A stretch of 64,000 nucleotides of DNA from Anthopleura xanthogrammica (Eukaryota > Cnidaria > Anthozoa > Actiniaria > Actiniidae). The stretch's first letter is position 1; each line of letters opens with the position of its first letter. The notes under the pieces were generated by a model that was given only the letters and a program-made list of their open reading frames with translations, had not been told where the DNA came from and searched no databases. The position numbers were made by a program, and so were the translations under genes. Positions 24,167 to 37,144 of the stretch are shown one piece after another. The stretch spans positions 15,570,367-15,634,366 of the forward strand of contig OZ025209.1 of the NCBI GenBank assembly GCA_964019055.1, in the 5' to 3' direction.

Positions 24167-25024
24167 TTAAAGTTCCAAGACTTTCCTTAATATTCTGGCA
24201 GTTCCTAAAATTGCGGATTTCTGAAGTGTTGTTATCCTGTTACTTATGTCTAACATAGTTACATATTCCTTCAGTCTCTTTGACACTGAGCCTAAACTTC
24301 CCACTACTACTGGTACTACTTTGACCTTTGTTTTCCATATCTTTTTTAGTTCTCTGGCAAGGTCCTGGTATTTTTCTATCTTCTCAAGCTCTTTGATTTC
24401 AATCCTTCTGTCAGCAGGCACAGCTACATCGATAATCCAGGTTTTGTTCAATTCCTTCTCAACCAGAACTATATCCGGACGCCTAGCCTGGATTATCCTA
24501 TCTGTCTGGATGGTAAAGTCCCACAGCAACTTCACTTCATGGTTCTCCATTACACTATCGGGATCATGTTCATACCATTTGTCACAACATGGTAATCCAT
24601 ATTTCTTGCAAAGTTCCCAGTGCAGTAGTCCAGCAAGTGTGTCGTGCCGACGCTTGTACTCTATCTGTGCAAGTTTACTGCAGGCACAAATAATATGTTC
24701 TACAGTTTCCTCACATGTGCCACACATTCTGCACTTTTCAGACACTTCTTGATTTTCGATTTTAGCCTTTATTGCGTTAGTTCTTATGGCTTGGTCTTGA
24801 GCAGCAATGATTAGCCCTTCAGTTTCTCTCTTCAGATCACCGACTCTCAGCCAATTCCACGTCTCCTTATCAGCCACATCCTTGATTTGCTGATGGTACT
24901 GCCTCTGTAGGGGTTTCGTCATTATTTCTTCCCACCTTTGGTCTCTCTTTCTTTCCTTGTAATCCTTTGGTTGTTCCGCTGGTGCATGTTTTCCTATTTT
25001 ACAAGCTGCAATCAACAACCTTTC
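24167..25024 (-). pseudogene. 3'-terminal fragment of a non-LTR retrotransposon with restriction-like endonuclease
   Basis: About 285 residues open to a stop immediately before a poly(A) run, lacking the reverse transcriptase upstream. It has a C-x2-C type zinc knuckle (CRMCGTCEETVEHIICAC) and then RPDIVLVEK with Asp 14 residues after RPD (WIIDVAVP), the RPD-x10-14-D signature of the restriction-like endonuclease of R2-type LINEs. HDTLAGLLHWELC and KYQDLARELKKIW are common in cnidarian copies as I remember them. The frame is intact, but the 5' end is cut at the (AAT)n tract, so it is a dead 5'-truncated insertion. Confidence 0.8.
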
Positions 25025-25153
<129 letters not shown>

Positions 25154-25159
25154 CAATAG

Positions 25160-27518
25160 ATTTTATATTTTTTAAGGCCCGGTTTCGGCGTCGGGTTTCG
25201 AATGTGCCGGGTCTAATGCAGATGAATTCAAACTTCCTCGTTTGCGTTGGATTCGGCGCGTGTGGGAGTTAAGGATCAGTGTTTTCTTTTTTTAGTCTAT
25301 CTAAGACATCTCGTAAGTTTTTCCATAATTTCGTAAGTCTTAGTAGCTTTTATCATAGTTTAAACCAACACTGCTTAGGCTTTTGGGTCCGCATTGTTGT
25401 GGGAATCTGTAGGAAATTTTTCAATAAAGTTGTCCATAATAATAATAGCTAATGAATTTGATTTACAATATACATTAAGGTCGAGGGGAGAAAAACTATA
25501 TCATATCATAATTAACGAACGAATTAAAGATGAGAAGGGGAAAAAAAACAACTACACAGATGACAGAAACCATATTGAAGATATTTACGAAAAAATAATA
25601 GAATAGATCAGCAAGATAGTTGACTAAAATGAACTAATTGAATAATAATAGTTGTGAGAAATTATAACGACTAGTAGAAGATATGAAATTATAATGACTA
25701 ATGCATCGAAAAGATACTAAATTATTTAAGTGCAAATTATAGACGAATCAAGTGGATTGAGTTTCACGAAGGTGATCACTTAATTTAACTTTAAATTTAC
25801 TTCTAGATAATTTTTTTATAAGAATCATCAATTGAATTCCAGATCTGGGTGCCAGAAAATTTTATAGTGAATTTTCCAGAATACCAAGCCAGGAGTACTT
25901 TGATGAAGTCACGATGCAAAGGTTAAATTAACTTTTTGAGGCCTCAAGCAAGGCTATTGTATGTATACCACTCATTGAAACAATAAAACTATTGAGTCAC
26001 GAACGGGAAGTCCATAATACAAAATAGTCTAATCTAGTACTAAAGAGATGATAACTAGCGGTAAGCTAGTGTGGGCTGCGTCGGTGTTTCTAATGAAACA
26101 GTTGTGATAAAAAGTTAAATTTTACACCGTAAAACTTAGAGAGATCACTTACTGACGTTTCGGACGCTAGTCCTTCGTCGGAGTAAAAGTACTAGATAGC
26201 ACTAATTAAACAATAGAAAACAAAGGCTTTTCAGCTATTATTTCTATTTAGTTACTAATTTTGGTTGACGGTTTTAGTGCGAGTACTCATCTACTCATAG
26301 TCAATGCTTTATGCACCGAACCCAAATATGGCGGCCATCTCATTATCATGGTCATAGTCATGGTTCTTTCTAATATTTTAAATTCACATTTTAATCAAAC
26401 AAAACATTAAAAATATAAATTAATATGATGTTAACAAAGTTTGAAAGTTCAATTGAGCTGAAATATCATATTCTTGAAAATTTACGAGGATTGGAAAATG
26501 CGAAAAACTCCAGAACGAGGTTACCTAGTCAGTCCTCAGTTGACTGAACACACATGAATATCTGTAATTTTGGAATACTGTTGATATCAATCAAACTTAA
26601 CAAATATACCCATTTTTGCTTGTTCTTTCTGAAGGTGATACTTATTTTTTTGAAATTAGTTTTTATTGCTAAAAATCACTGGCAGCCATATTCGTATATA
26701 AAGGGTCAATGTAAGGATCACTTGTCGCAAAATACTGTATATACGTATCTACACGAATATGATAGGATGTTGCTTTTATTCGTCTATTCAATTTCGAAAA
26801 TCAAAGAATGAGGTAGAATCTTTAGGGCATGAACCGCGGAAGATTCAAAAACTTTCGAACTACGAAATATTTTGCTTCTTTCGAATATTTCACAGCTAAA
26901 TGATTATGCTAATGTGACTTGTTCTTTGTATTTCCGAAGAGTGAGCGATGGGGGTTCAGTTTACGGCCGATGACCTCCGATGAATCTTTCACTAATTTAT
27001 GTTTATTTATTTATTTATTTATTACGCTTTCAACAGAGTTGTGGATTGTCTAACAGGTGGAATTACACCTATAACCTAGACATCCATATAAAACATAAAA
27101 TAAACAAAAAAGTTACAAAGTAAATTACTGCATGTTAATCCTACTTAATCCCTCCTCTTTTGTCCTCAACATTCCACCGAACAATAGAGCATTCGTTGAT
27201 AAGTATATATTATTTAAGTTTATTTTTTTCGCACGAGGTTAGGCTAAAATAATTACATAAAGTGTTAATCAAACAATGAATACATTACATCTATACACAC
27301 AACATTGAATGTTTTGGATATCAGCATTCTAATACAGTAATATTCTATTCTTTATCACATTCATTACAAAATGATCTAATATCACATAATAATAGTTTAC
27401 CGTATCTTAACTTTTATTTATATTTGAACATATTATATCCTATATCCTATATTTTATATTTTATATCATTATTATACTAAAATGGTTCCATCGAAATGCG
27501 TCACACGAGCCTGGTAGT
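25160..27518. other. Intergenic region between the LINE fragment and CDPS copy 2
   Basis: AT-rich. 25905-26000 and from about 27290 onward match the 5' and 3' flanks of CDPS copy 1. 26040-26215 (tgacgtttcggacgctagtc) resembles a retroelement end. 26520-26820 has a short open frame without recognisable similarity. No gene supported. Confidence 0.6.
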
Positions 27519-28341
27519 TTAATCGAATACAAAGTATCCAAAGGAACGTTTTACAATACCGTCATAAAATCCACAGAAGTACTTTTCAAAAATAGGCAAA
27601 CGATTATGATACACGTACACAAATTCCTCACAGTTTGCGTAAATTCTAGGCAATACATTCACAAACGCTAACTCCTTCAACAGGTATTTTACCCCTTCTT
27701 CAACATCCATAGTAGTTGCTGAGGCATTTCCATGGCCACTCTTCATCGATATCAAAGCAGCCTTTGTCGATTCTTGTACATCGAAGCGAAACTGGTCGTT
27801 TCGTTGGTACAGATCCATGATGGTCTGAAAAGCTTCAATGTAGGCAGGACAAGGCTCGACTTCTTCCACCCACTTGACAAAACTGAATTTTCCTTCATCA
27901 CAACCCATTTTATTCATGGCATCTTTGCATTTGTATCGCAGATTGTTGACGTTTCCTCGAGCAGATTTCTCTGGCTTTTTGGAACCAATTGCTCTGTAAT
28001 TATGTTCGGAGATTTTGTCTGATATGAACAACAGCACCTATAAGATAGATGAAATAATTCTTACTTCTGAAACGGCTTCAGAAAGGCTCTTTTTACACGA
28101 ACGTGTGATTTCGGTTCTGAAAAAAATTCACTTCAGGACAATTAAGATAGAACGACATCGTCTGAAAACATACCTTGTCTGAGTGGCTTTCAGCAAAGCG
28201 GACCAGTTTTTCTAGTACCTCTATTTTGTAGTAATGTGGATTACCAGGGCTGAGTCCAAGCACAATAGTGCGTCGATTTTCAAGGTATTTCTGGCCTTGA
28301 AGAAGAGCTTGCTGTAAGTTGGCCATTTCTGCAACATTCAT
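27519..28341 (-). CDS. Cyclodipeptide synthase paralogue 2, active site complete
   Basis: Two exons: 28341-28174 and 28037-27519; 228 residues from MNVAEMANLQQ (an internal ATG at 28326 matches the other copy). The enzyme joins two amino acids from aminoacyl-tRNAs into a cyclic dipeptide. All positions I can align to AlbC are kept: Ser31 in LGLSPGNPHYY (nucleophile), Asn34, Tyr174 and Glu178 in VKYLLKELAF, Tyr199-His200 in FVYVYHNRLPI. That makes it an NYH-subfamily CDPS. It is clearly homologous to copy 1 throughout, including the single intron position. Its product cannot be predicted from sequence alone. No cyclodipeptide oxidase, P450 or methyltransferase gene lies nearby. It is divergent from the acidic-repeat gene, 209 bp between start codons. 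AATAAA-type signals occur on the minus strand in 27410-27480. Confidence 0.9.
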
Positions 28342-28550
28342 CTGTTTGTCGAAACGTGTATTTCAAATGTCAGTACTTGTCTCAGGCTGAGCTTATTTGG
28401 ACTTCGAGTCTTACAAACTGAAAAAGAGGTCATGTGAACTAGTAGCATTCCGCGCATGCGTGCATGCGCATAATGACGTCATAATCATTTCAAAACTTTT
28501 GCAACTCGTAGGAAAGCAAAACTTAGCGTCCAACATATCAAACAACGAAT
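28342..28550. promoter_or_regulatory. Shared divergent promoter of CDPS copy 2 and the acidic-repeat gene
   Basis: 209 bp between start codons. It contains gcgcatgcgtgcatgcgc (28452-28469), resembling tandem NRF1 sites, and palindromic tgacgtca (28474-28481), a CRE/ATF site. Both are palindromic and can serve either direction. Binding is inferred from the motifs only. Confidence 0.6.
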
Positions 28551-31500
28551 ATGATATTTTTAATAATCAAATTCCTTGCCATTTTGGAAGAAGGTAAGTT
28601 TACAACAATTTCAAAATAGAAATAGTGGCATTTTCGTGTGTAGCGGGCAAAATTTACGATAGAGATTTAATGAATTTCAGTCAGATTTTGCATAGGAGGC
28701 TTTTTCTGTCAGTTATTCTTTCTAATTTGTGAGCAGTAGTCCTGGCCCTTCTCAAGGAATATGGTTTCTCTAGTTTACTTTTATTACAAAATGACAGCTT
28801 ATAAAGTTAATCTTTTGTTTCATCGCGGTTTTCCCGCGCTTTTTCTAACGTGCGCGCAAAACATCAGTGATCTATAGGAAAAATTCTAAGCTTTTACTTT
28901 TTTGTTAAACATGGTTAGGGCAGAATGCGATAAGATTGAATCATTTAGGTTGACAAAGAAAAAAGTAAAATAAAGGAAGTAAAGAAGAAGAAAAGAAATA
29001 AAAACGAGGAAAAAGAAAAGCAAAACGAAGCTAAGAGCTGGAAATGAAAGAATGAGAAATAGAAAGAAAACAAAAAAAACTCTGAAAGAATGTAGAAAAG
29101 GTAGAAAAAGAAAAGAAGGAAAGAAAATAGAAAAAGAAAACGAAGACCACGTCATAAACAACTGGACTGAAAAGAAATAAAATTAAAATGAATGAAAAGG
29201 AATCGGATAAGCGAAAGAAGGATGGAAAATAAATAAATAAAGTTTTTCCGTGTACTGAACTTTTAAAAAACTTTGATAAATTTTTATTCTTTACTCCGTT
29301 TTTTTTTCAGCCGAGGAATTCCTGGTCGTGAGGATAATCTACTGGATCATACTGGTGATCTTGGTGTTCTTATTGATAATACGGTAAGCCGCTCCAAACA
29401 CCTGGTAATAGATGCGGGGGTGTTCAAAGCAACTATGTTGTGGGACAAAAACAAAAAGCTCTGGTAAAGTAAAAACATCGTATTGTTCCTGTCCTCCAAC
29501 ATGTCTGCCGTGAATCCCATTAACAGGACCTGTGAGCTATAACCCTGTTTGAAACATAAACTCACTACCAGAAAATCATAACCGATCTTTACTCTTCTTA
29601 TATCAAAATGACAAGCTTCTTTAATAATCATAAGATTGTAGTTTAATTTTGTTTACTTTTCCTTACATTTTCAGTGTGTTGGATATAATACTCGCTTATC
29701 GTGAAATGTGCAGAAGAAGAAGGAATCGTCAAACCTCATCATCGATGCAGTGTAAAGCATTAGCACTCCCCCTACCAGACGGTGTTGGTGGTTCCTCTGT
29801 TTATGTGGACGAGGAGGATAGTGATGATGATGACGACGACGATGATGATGACGAATGGACAAGCGATGGAGAAGAATACAGTACATATGACGAAGAAGAC
29901 GCTACTATAAGCGAGGATGATGAGGATACATGGCCGCGAACACCAACAAAATACTTTAGGATCGTAAGAAACTTTCTCGACGAAAGACGAATTAGTGGAC
30001 TTTTGTTTGCTTTTGGAGAAAAAAAATCTCTTAAAGATCCTCGCAGTTTTAAAGGCGTATTCATTCATATGGCAGCCATATCGATAACAAAGAATTACGA
30101 ATGTGAACTCACAACCCAGTGTTGGATCAACCCCGAACACATGAGCCTTATTCAGCCACTTGTAGCCAAATTCCTTGACTCATTTTATGATGAGTTTTAC
30201 AGCGATTTCTGCAGTAGAACTGTCTCTTCAGATTGTCCAGTCATGAAAAACATCAGGCCAATGCTTCTTGGGACAGACTGTGATGATACCTTTACGTCAC
30301 TGATGCCATGGTTACCAGCACGTCTGCCACCCTGTGGATGTGGTTTACCTGTCGACAAGGATGTTGTTGCTGCTGTCGATGATTATGATCAGCAAGAAGA
30401 AGAGGAAGAGGATGTGGTAGATGCCATAGAGTGCTGTCTGAGCCATGATGGCAATGCTCATGTAGTTGCTGCTACTGCAGATGTTGATGACCAGCAAGAA
30501 GAAGAGGAAGAGGATGTGGTAGATGCCATAGAGTGCTGTCAGAGTCATGATGGCGATGTTCATGTAGTTGCTGCTACTGCAGATGTTGATGACCAGCAAG
30601 AAGAAGAGGAAGAGGATGTGGTAGATGCCATAGAGTGCTGTCAGAGTCATGATGGCGATGTTCATGTAGTTGCTGCTACTGCAGATGTTGATGACCAGCA
30701 AGAAGAAGAGGAAGAGGATGTGGTAGATGACATAGAGTGCTGTCAGAGTCATGATGGCGATGATGAATACGTAGTTGCAGCTGCTGCTACTGCAGATGTT
30801 GATGATCAGCAAGAAGAAGAGGAAGAGGATGTGGTAGATGACATAGAGTGCTGTCAGAGTCATGATGGCGATGATGAATACGTAGTTGCAGCTGCTGCTA
30901 CTGCAGATGTTGATGATCAGCAAGAAGAAGAGGAAGAGGATGTGGTAGATGACATAGAGTGCTGTCAGAGTCATGATGGCGATGATGAATACGTAGTTGC
31001 AGCTGCTGCTACTGCAGATGTTGATGACCAGCAAGAAGAAGAGGAAGAGGATGTGGTAGATGACATAGAGTGCTGTCAGAGTCATGATGGCGATGATGAA
31101 TACGTAGTTGCAGCTGCTGCTACTGCAGATGTTGATGATCAGCAAGAAGAAGAGGAAGAGGATGTGGTAGATGACATAGAGTGCTGTCAGAGTCATGATG
31201 GCGATGATGAATACGTAGTTGCAGCTGCTGCTACTGCAGATGTTGATGATCAGCAAGAAGAAGAGGAAGAGGATGTGGTAGATGACATAGAGTGCTGTCA
31301 GAGTCATGATGGCGATGATGAATATGTAGTTGCAGCTGCTGCTACTGCAGATGTTGATGATCAGCAAGAAGAAGAGGAAGAGGATGTGGTAGATGACATA
31401 GAGTGCTGTCAGAGTCATGATGGCGATGATGAATACGTAGTTGCAGCTGCTGCTACTGCAGATGTTGATGATCAGCAAGAAGAAGAGGAAGAGGATGTGG

Positions 31501-34500
31501 TAGATGGCATAGAGTGCTGTCAGAGTCATGATGGCAATGATGAATATGTAGTTGCAGCTGCTGCAGATAATGATGTCCAGCAAGAAGAAGAGGAGGAGGA
31601 TGTGGTAGATGCCATAGAGTGCTGTCAGAGTCATGATGGCGATGATGAATACGTAGTTGCAGCTGCTGCTACTGCAGATGTTGATGATCAGCAAGAAGAA
31701 GAGGAAGAGGATGTGGTAGATGACATAGAGTGCTGTCAGAGTCATGATGGCGATGTTCATGTAGTTGCAGCTGCTGCTACTGCAGATGTTGATGATCAGC
31801 AAGAAGAAGAGGAAGAGGATGTGGTAGATGACATAGAGTGCTGTCAGAGTCATGATGGCGATGATGAATACGTAGTTGCAGCTGCTGCTACTGCAGATGT
31901 TGATGATCAGCAAGAAGAAGAGGAAGAGGATGTGGTAGATGACATAGAGTGCTGTCAGAGTCATGATGGCGATGATGAATACGTAGTTGCAGCTGCTGCT
32001 ACTGCAGATGTTGATGATCAGCAAGAAGAAGAGGAAGAGGATGTGGTAGATGACATAGAGTGCTGTCAGAGTCATGATGGCGATGATGAATACGTAGTTG
32101 CAGCTGCTGCTACTGCAGATGTTGATGACCAGCAAGAAGAAGAGGAAGAGGATGTGGTAGATGACATAGAGTGCTGTCAGAGTCATGATGGCGATGATGA
32201 ATACGTAGTTGCAGCTGCTGCTACTGCAGATGTTGATGACCAGCAAGAAGAAGAGGAAGAGGATGTGGTAGATGACATAGAGTGCTGTCAGAGTCATGAT
32301 GGCGATGTTCATGTAGTTGCAGCTGCTGCTACTGCAGATGTTGATGATCAGCAAGAAGAAGAGGAAGAGGATGTGGTAGATGACATAGAGTGCTGTCAGA
32401 GTCATGATGGCGATGATGAATATGTAGTTGCAGCTGCTGCTACTGCAGATGTTGATGATCAGCAAGAAGAAGAGGAAGAGGATGTGGTAGATGACATAGA
32501 GTGCTGTCAGAGTCATGATGGCGATGATGAATACGTAGTTGCAGCTGCTGCTACTGCAGATGTTGATGATCAGCAAGAAGAAGAGGAAGAGGATGTGGTA
32601 GATGGCATAGAGTGCTGTCAGAGTCATGATGGCAATGATGAATATGTAGTTGCAGCTGCTGCAGATAATGATGATCAGCAAGAAGAAGAGGAAGAGGATG
32701 TGGTAGATGACATAGAGTGCTGTCAGAGTCATGATGGCGATGATGAATATGTAGTTGCAGCTGCTGCTACTGCAGATGTTGATGATCAGCAAGAAGAAGA
32801 GGAAGAGGATGTGGTAGATGACATAGAGTGCTGTCAGAGTCATGATGGCGATGATGAATACGTAGTTGCAGCTGCTGCTACTGCAGATGTTGATGATCAG
32901 CAAGAAGAAGAGGAAGAGGATGTGGTAGATGGCATAGAGTGCTGTCAGAGTCATGATGGCAATGATGAATATGTAGTTGCAGCTGCTGCAGATAATGATG
33001 TCCAGCAAGAAGAAGAGGAGGAGGATGTGGTAGATGCCATAGAGTGCTGTCAGAGTCATGATGGCGATGATGAATACGTAGTTGCAGCTGCTGCTACTGC
33101 AGATGTTGATGATCAGCAAGAAGAAGAGGAAGAGGATGTGGTAGATGACATAGAGTGCTGTCAGAGTCATGATGGCGATGTTCATGTAGTTGCAGCTGCT
33201 GCTACTGCAGATGTTGATGATCAGCAAGAAGAAGAGGAAGAGGATGTGGTAGATGACATAGAGTGCTGTCAGAGTCATGATGGCGATGATGAATACGTAG
33301 TTGCAGCTGCTGCTACTGCAGATGTTGATGATCAGCAAGAAGAAGAGGAAGAGGATGTGGTAGATGACATAGAGTGCTGTCAGAGTCATGATGGCGATGA
33401 TGAATACGTAGTTGCAGCTGCTGCTACTGCAGATGTTGATGATCAGCAAGAAGAAGAGGAAGAGGATGTGGTAGATGACATAGAGTGCTGTCAGAGTCAT
33501 GATGGCGATGATGAATACGTAGTTGCAGCTGCTGCTACTGCAGATGTTGATGACCAGCAAGAAGAAGAGGAAGAGGATGTGGTAGATGACATAGAGTGCT
33601 GTCAGAGTCATGATGGCGATGATGAATACGTAGTTGCAGCTGCTGCTACTGCAGATGTTGATGATCAGCAAGAAGAAGAGGAAGAGGATGTGGTAGATGA
33701 CATAGAGTGCTGTCAGAGTCATGATGGCGATGATGAATACGTAGTTGCAGCTGCTGCTACTGCAGATGTTGATGATCAGCAAGAAGAAGAGGAAGAGGAT
33801 GTGGTAGATGACATAGAGTGCTGTCAGAGTCATGATGGCGATGTTCATGTAGTTGCAGCTGCTGCTACTGCAGATGTTGATGATCAGCAAGAAGAAGAGG
33901 AAGAGGATGTGGTAGATGACATAGAGTGCTGTCAGAGTCATGATGGCGATGTTCATGTAGTTGCAGCTGCTGCTACTGCAGATGTTGATGACCAGCAAGA
34001 AGAAGAGGAAGAGGATGTGGTAGATGACATAGAGTGCTGTCAGAGTCATGATGGCGATGATGAATATGTAGTTGCAGCTGCTGCTACTGCAGATGTTGAT
34101 GATCAGCAAGAAGAAGAGGAAGAGGATGTGGTAGATGACATAGAGTGCTGTCAGAGTCATGATGGCGATGATGAATACGTAGTTGCAGCTGCTGCTACTG
34201 CAGATGTTGATGATCAGCAAGAAGAAGAGGAAGAGGATGTGGTAGATGGCATAGAGTGCTGTCAGAGTCATGATGGCAATGATGAATATGTAGTTGCAGC
34301 TGCTGCAGATAATGATGTCCAGCAAGAAGAAGAGGAGGAGGATGTGGTAGATGCCATAGAGTGCTGTCAGAGTCATGATGGCGATGATGAATACGTAGTT
34401 GCAGCTGCTGCTACTGCATATGTTGATGACCAGCAAGAAGAAGAGGAAGAGGATGTGGTAGATGACATAGAGTGCTGTCAGAGTCATGATGGCGATGTTC

Positions 34501-36983
34501 ATGTAGTTGCAGCTGCTGCTACTGCAGATGTTGATGATCAGCAAGAAGAAGAGGAAGAGGATGTGGTAGATGACATAGAGTGCTGTCAGAGTCATGATGG
34601 CGATGATGAATACGTAGTTGCAGCTGCTGCTACTGCAGATGTTGATGATCAGCAAGAAGAAGAGGAAGAGGATGTGGTAGATGACATAGAGTGCTGTCAG
34701 AGTCATGATGGCGATGATGAATATGTAGTTGCTGCTACTGCAGATGTTGATGACCAGCAAGAAGAAGAGGAAGAGGATGTGGTAGATGACATAGAGTGCT
34801 GTCAGAGTCATGATGGCGATGATGAATACGTAGTTGCAGCTGCTGCTACTGCAGATGTTGATGATCAGCAAGAAGAAGAGGAAGAGGATGTGGTAGATGA
34901 CATAGAGTGCTGTCAGAGTCATGATGGCGATGATGAATACGTAGTTGCAGCTGCTGCTACTGCAGATGTTGATGATCAGCAAGAAGAAGAGGAAGAGGAT
35001 GTGGTAGATGACATAGAGTGCTGTCAGAGTCATGATGGCGATGATGAATACGTAGTTGCAGCTGCTGCTACTGCAGATGTTGATGACCAGCAAGAAGAAG
35101 AGGAAGAGGATGTGGTAGATGACATAGAGTGCTGTCAGAGTCATGATGGCGATGATGAATACGTAGTTGCAGCTGCTGCTACTGCAGATGTTGATGATCA
35201 GCAAGAAGAAGAGGAAGAGGATGTGGTAGATGACATAGAGTGCTGTCAGAGTCATGATGGCGATGATGAATACGTAGTTGCAGCTGCTGCTACTGCAGAT
35301 GTTGATGATCAGCAAGAAGAAGAGGAAGAGGATGTGGTAGATGACATAGAGTGCTGTCAGAGTCATGATGGCGATGATGAATATGTAGTTGCAGCTGCTG
35401 CTACTGCAGATGTTGATGATCAGCAAGAAGAAGAGGAAGAGGATGTGGTAGATGACATAGAGTGCTGTCAGAGTCATGATGGCGATGATGAATACGTAGT
35501 TGCAGCTGCTGCTACTGCAGATGTTGATGATCAGCAAGAAGAAGAGGAAGAGGATGTGGTAGATGGCATAGAGTGCTGTCAGAGTCATGATGGCAATGAT
35601 GAATATGTAGTTGCAGCTGCTGCAGATAATGATGTCCAGCAAGAAGAAGAGGAGGAGGATGTGGTAGATGCCATAGAGTGCTGTCAGAGTCATGATGGCG
35701 ATGATGAATACGTAGTTGCAGCTGCTGCTACTGCAGATGTTGATGATCAGCAAGAAGAAGAGGAAGAGGATGTGGTAGATGACATAGAGTGCTGTCAGAG
35801 TCATGATGGCGATGTTCATGTAGTTGCAGCTGCTGCTACTGCAGATGTTGATGATCAGCAAGAAGAAGAGGAAGAGGATGTGGTAGATGACATAGAGTGC
35901 TGTCAGAGTCATGATGGCGATGTTCATGTAGTTGCAGCTGCTGCTACTGCAGATGTTGATGATCAGCAAGAAGAAGAGGAAGAGGATGTGGTAGATGACA
36001 TAGAGTGCTGTCAGAGTCATGATGGCGATGATGAATACGTAGTTGCAGCTGCTGCTACTGCAGATGTTGATGATCAGCAAGAAGAAGAGGAAGAGGATGT
36101 GGTAGATGGCATAGAGTGCTGTCAGAGTCATGATGGCAATGATGAATATGTAGTTGCAGCTGCTGCAGATAATGATGTCCAGCAAGAAGAAGAGGAGGAG
36201 GATGTGGTAGATGCCATAGAGTGCTGTCAGAGTCATGATGGCGATGATGAATACGTAGTTGCAGCTGCTGCTACTGCATATGTTGATGACCAGCAAGAAG
36301 AAGAGGAAGAGGATGTGGTAGATGACATAGAGTGCTGTCAGAGTCATGATGGCGATGTTCATGTAGTTGCAGCTGCTGCTACTGCAGATGTTGATGATCA
36401 GCAAGAAGAAGAGGAAGAGGATGTGGTAGATGACATAGAGTGCTGTCAGAGTCATGATGGCGATGATGAATACGTAGTTGCAGCTGCTGCTACTGCAGAT
36501 GTTGATGATCAGCAAGAAGAAGAGGAAGAGGATGTGGTAGATGACATAGAGTGCTGTCAGAGTCATGATGGCGATGATGAATATGTAGTTGCTGCTGCTG
36601 CAGATGCTGATGTCCAGCAAGAAGAAGAGGATGTGGTAGATGACATAGAGTGCTGTGAGAACCATGATGGCGATGATGAATATGTAGTTGCAGCTGCTGC
36701 AGATAATGATGTCCAGCAAGAAGAAGAGGAGGAGGATGTGGTAGAATGTTGTGATAGTAATGGCGATGATAATGCTGATGATGATGGTGATAATTGCAGT
36801 AATCATGGTGATGATGGCTATGACAGCAGCGCCTGGGATAGTGCTGATGGTAAGGCAGATACCAGTGATAGTGGACACAGGAAAGAACTACATGTACTTT
36901 TTGGATGTCACCAAGCTCCCTACCTGCCATCTCTATGGGCTGCAGGACTTGGAATTTGCCTTTTTACAAGATTCTTAAGGTAA
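28551..36983 (+). CDS. Predicted membrane-anchored giant acidic tandem-repeat protein
   Basis: Three exons: 28551-28593, 29311-29383, 29675-36983; about 2474 residues, splice phases agreeing. I recognise no family. Exons 1-2 and the start of exon 3 give a short N-terminus, a hydrophobic stretch (RIIYWIILVILVFLLIIR, residues ~24-45) and then RRRRNR, like a signal anchor with the bulk in the cytosol. Residues ~75-105 are Asp/Glu-rich. A ~130-residue non-repeat region follows (KYFRIVRNFLDERRISG to LPPCGCGLP), then ~58 repeats of about 37 residues built on QQEEEEEDVVDDIECCQS, and a Cys/Asp-rich end. Exon 1 and the start codon are inferred. Near the 3' end a different frame looks more protein-like (see findings). 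It shares a promoter region with CDPS copy 2. Alternatives: a divergent calcium- or metal-binding polyanion; nothing in the sequence settles this. Confidence 0.65.
30380..36745 (+). repeat. Coding minisatellite: ~58 copies of a ~111-bp unit
   Basis: I counted 58 occurrences of the atagagtgctgt core (IECC) plus one degenerate terminal unit. The standard unit is 37 codons; shorter variants (DVHVVAATADV near the start; NDEYVVAAAADNDV at intervals) are multiples of three, so the frame is never broken. Variants recur in blocks, giving a higher-order pattern. Every unit keeps Cys-Cys, and nearly all keep the five-Glu run. Confidence 0.95.
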
Positions 36984-37144
36984 CTGAAAGCAAAATAACC
37001 TTAACAAATACTTCACAAACTCCAGATTCAGTTCTTTCAGTAAGAAACATCACTGTACAAGCAAGCCTTTTAGAAGCAGATTACCTTATCCTTCATATTT
37101 ATCGATACCACGAAATACAACCTCTGGGCTGCAGATCAAAGTCG

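Noticed and set aside
28886..29161. Phe/Leu-rich minus-strand frame in intron 1 of the acidic-repeat gene
   Set aside because: Low-complexity reading of a purine-rich (AAAG)n-like tract.
30345..36878. A 2177-codon open frame antisense to the acidic-repeat gene
   Set aside because: It is the reverse reading of a repeat whose unit is a multiple of three and lacks antisense stops; the product is a monotonous Ile/Leu/Ser string, and splice sites and unique N-terminal sequence support the plus strand.
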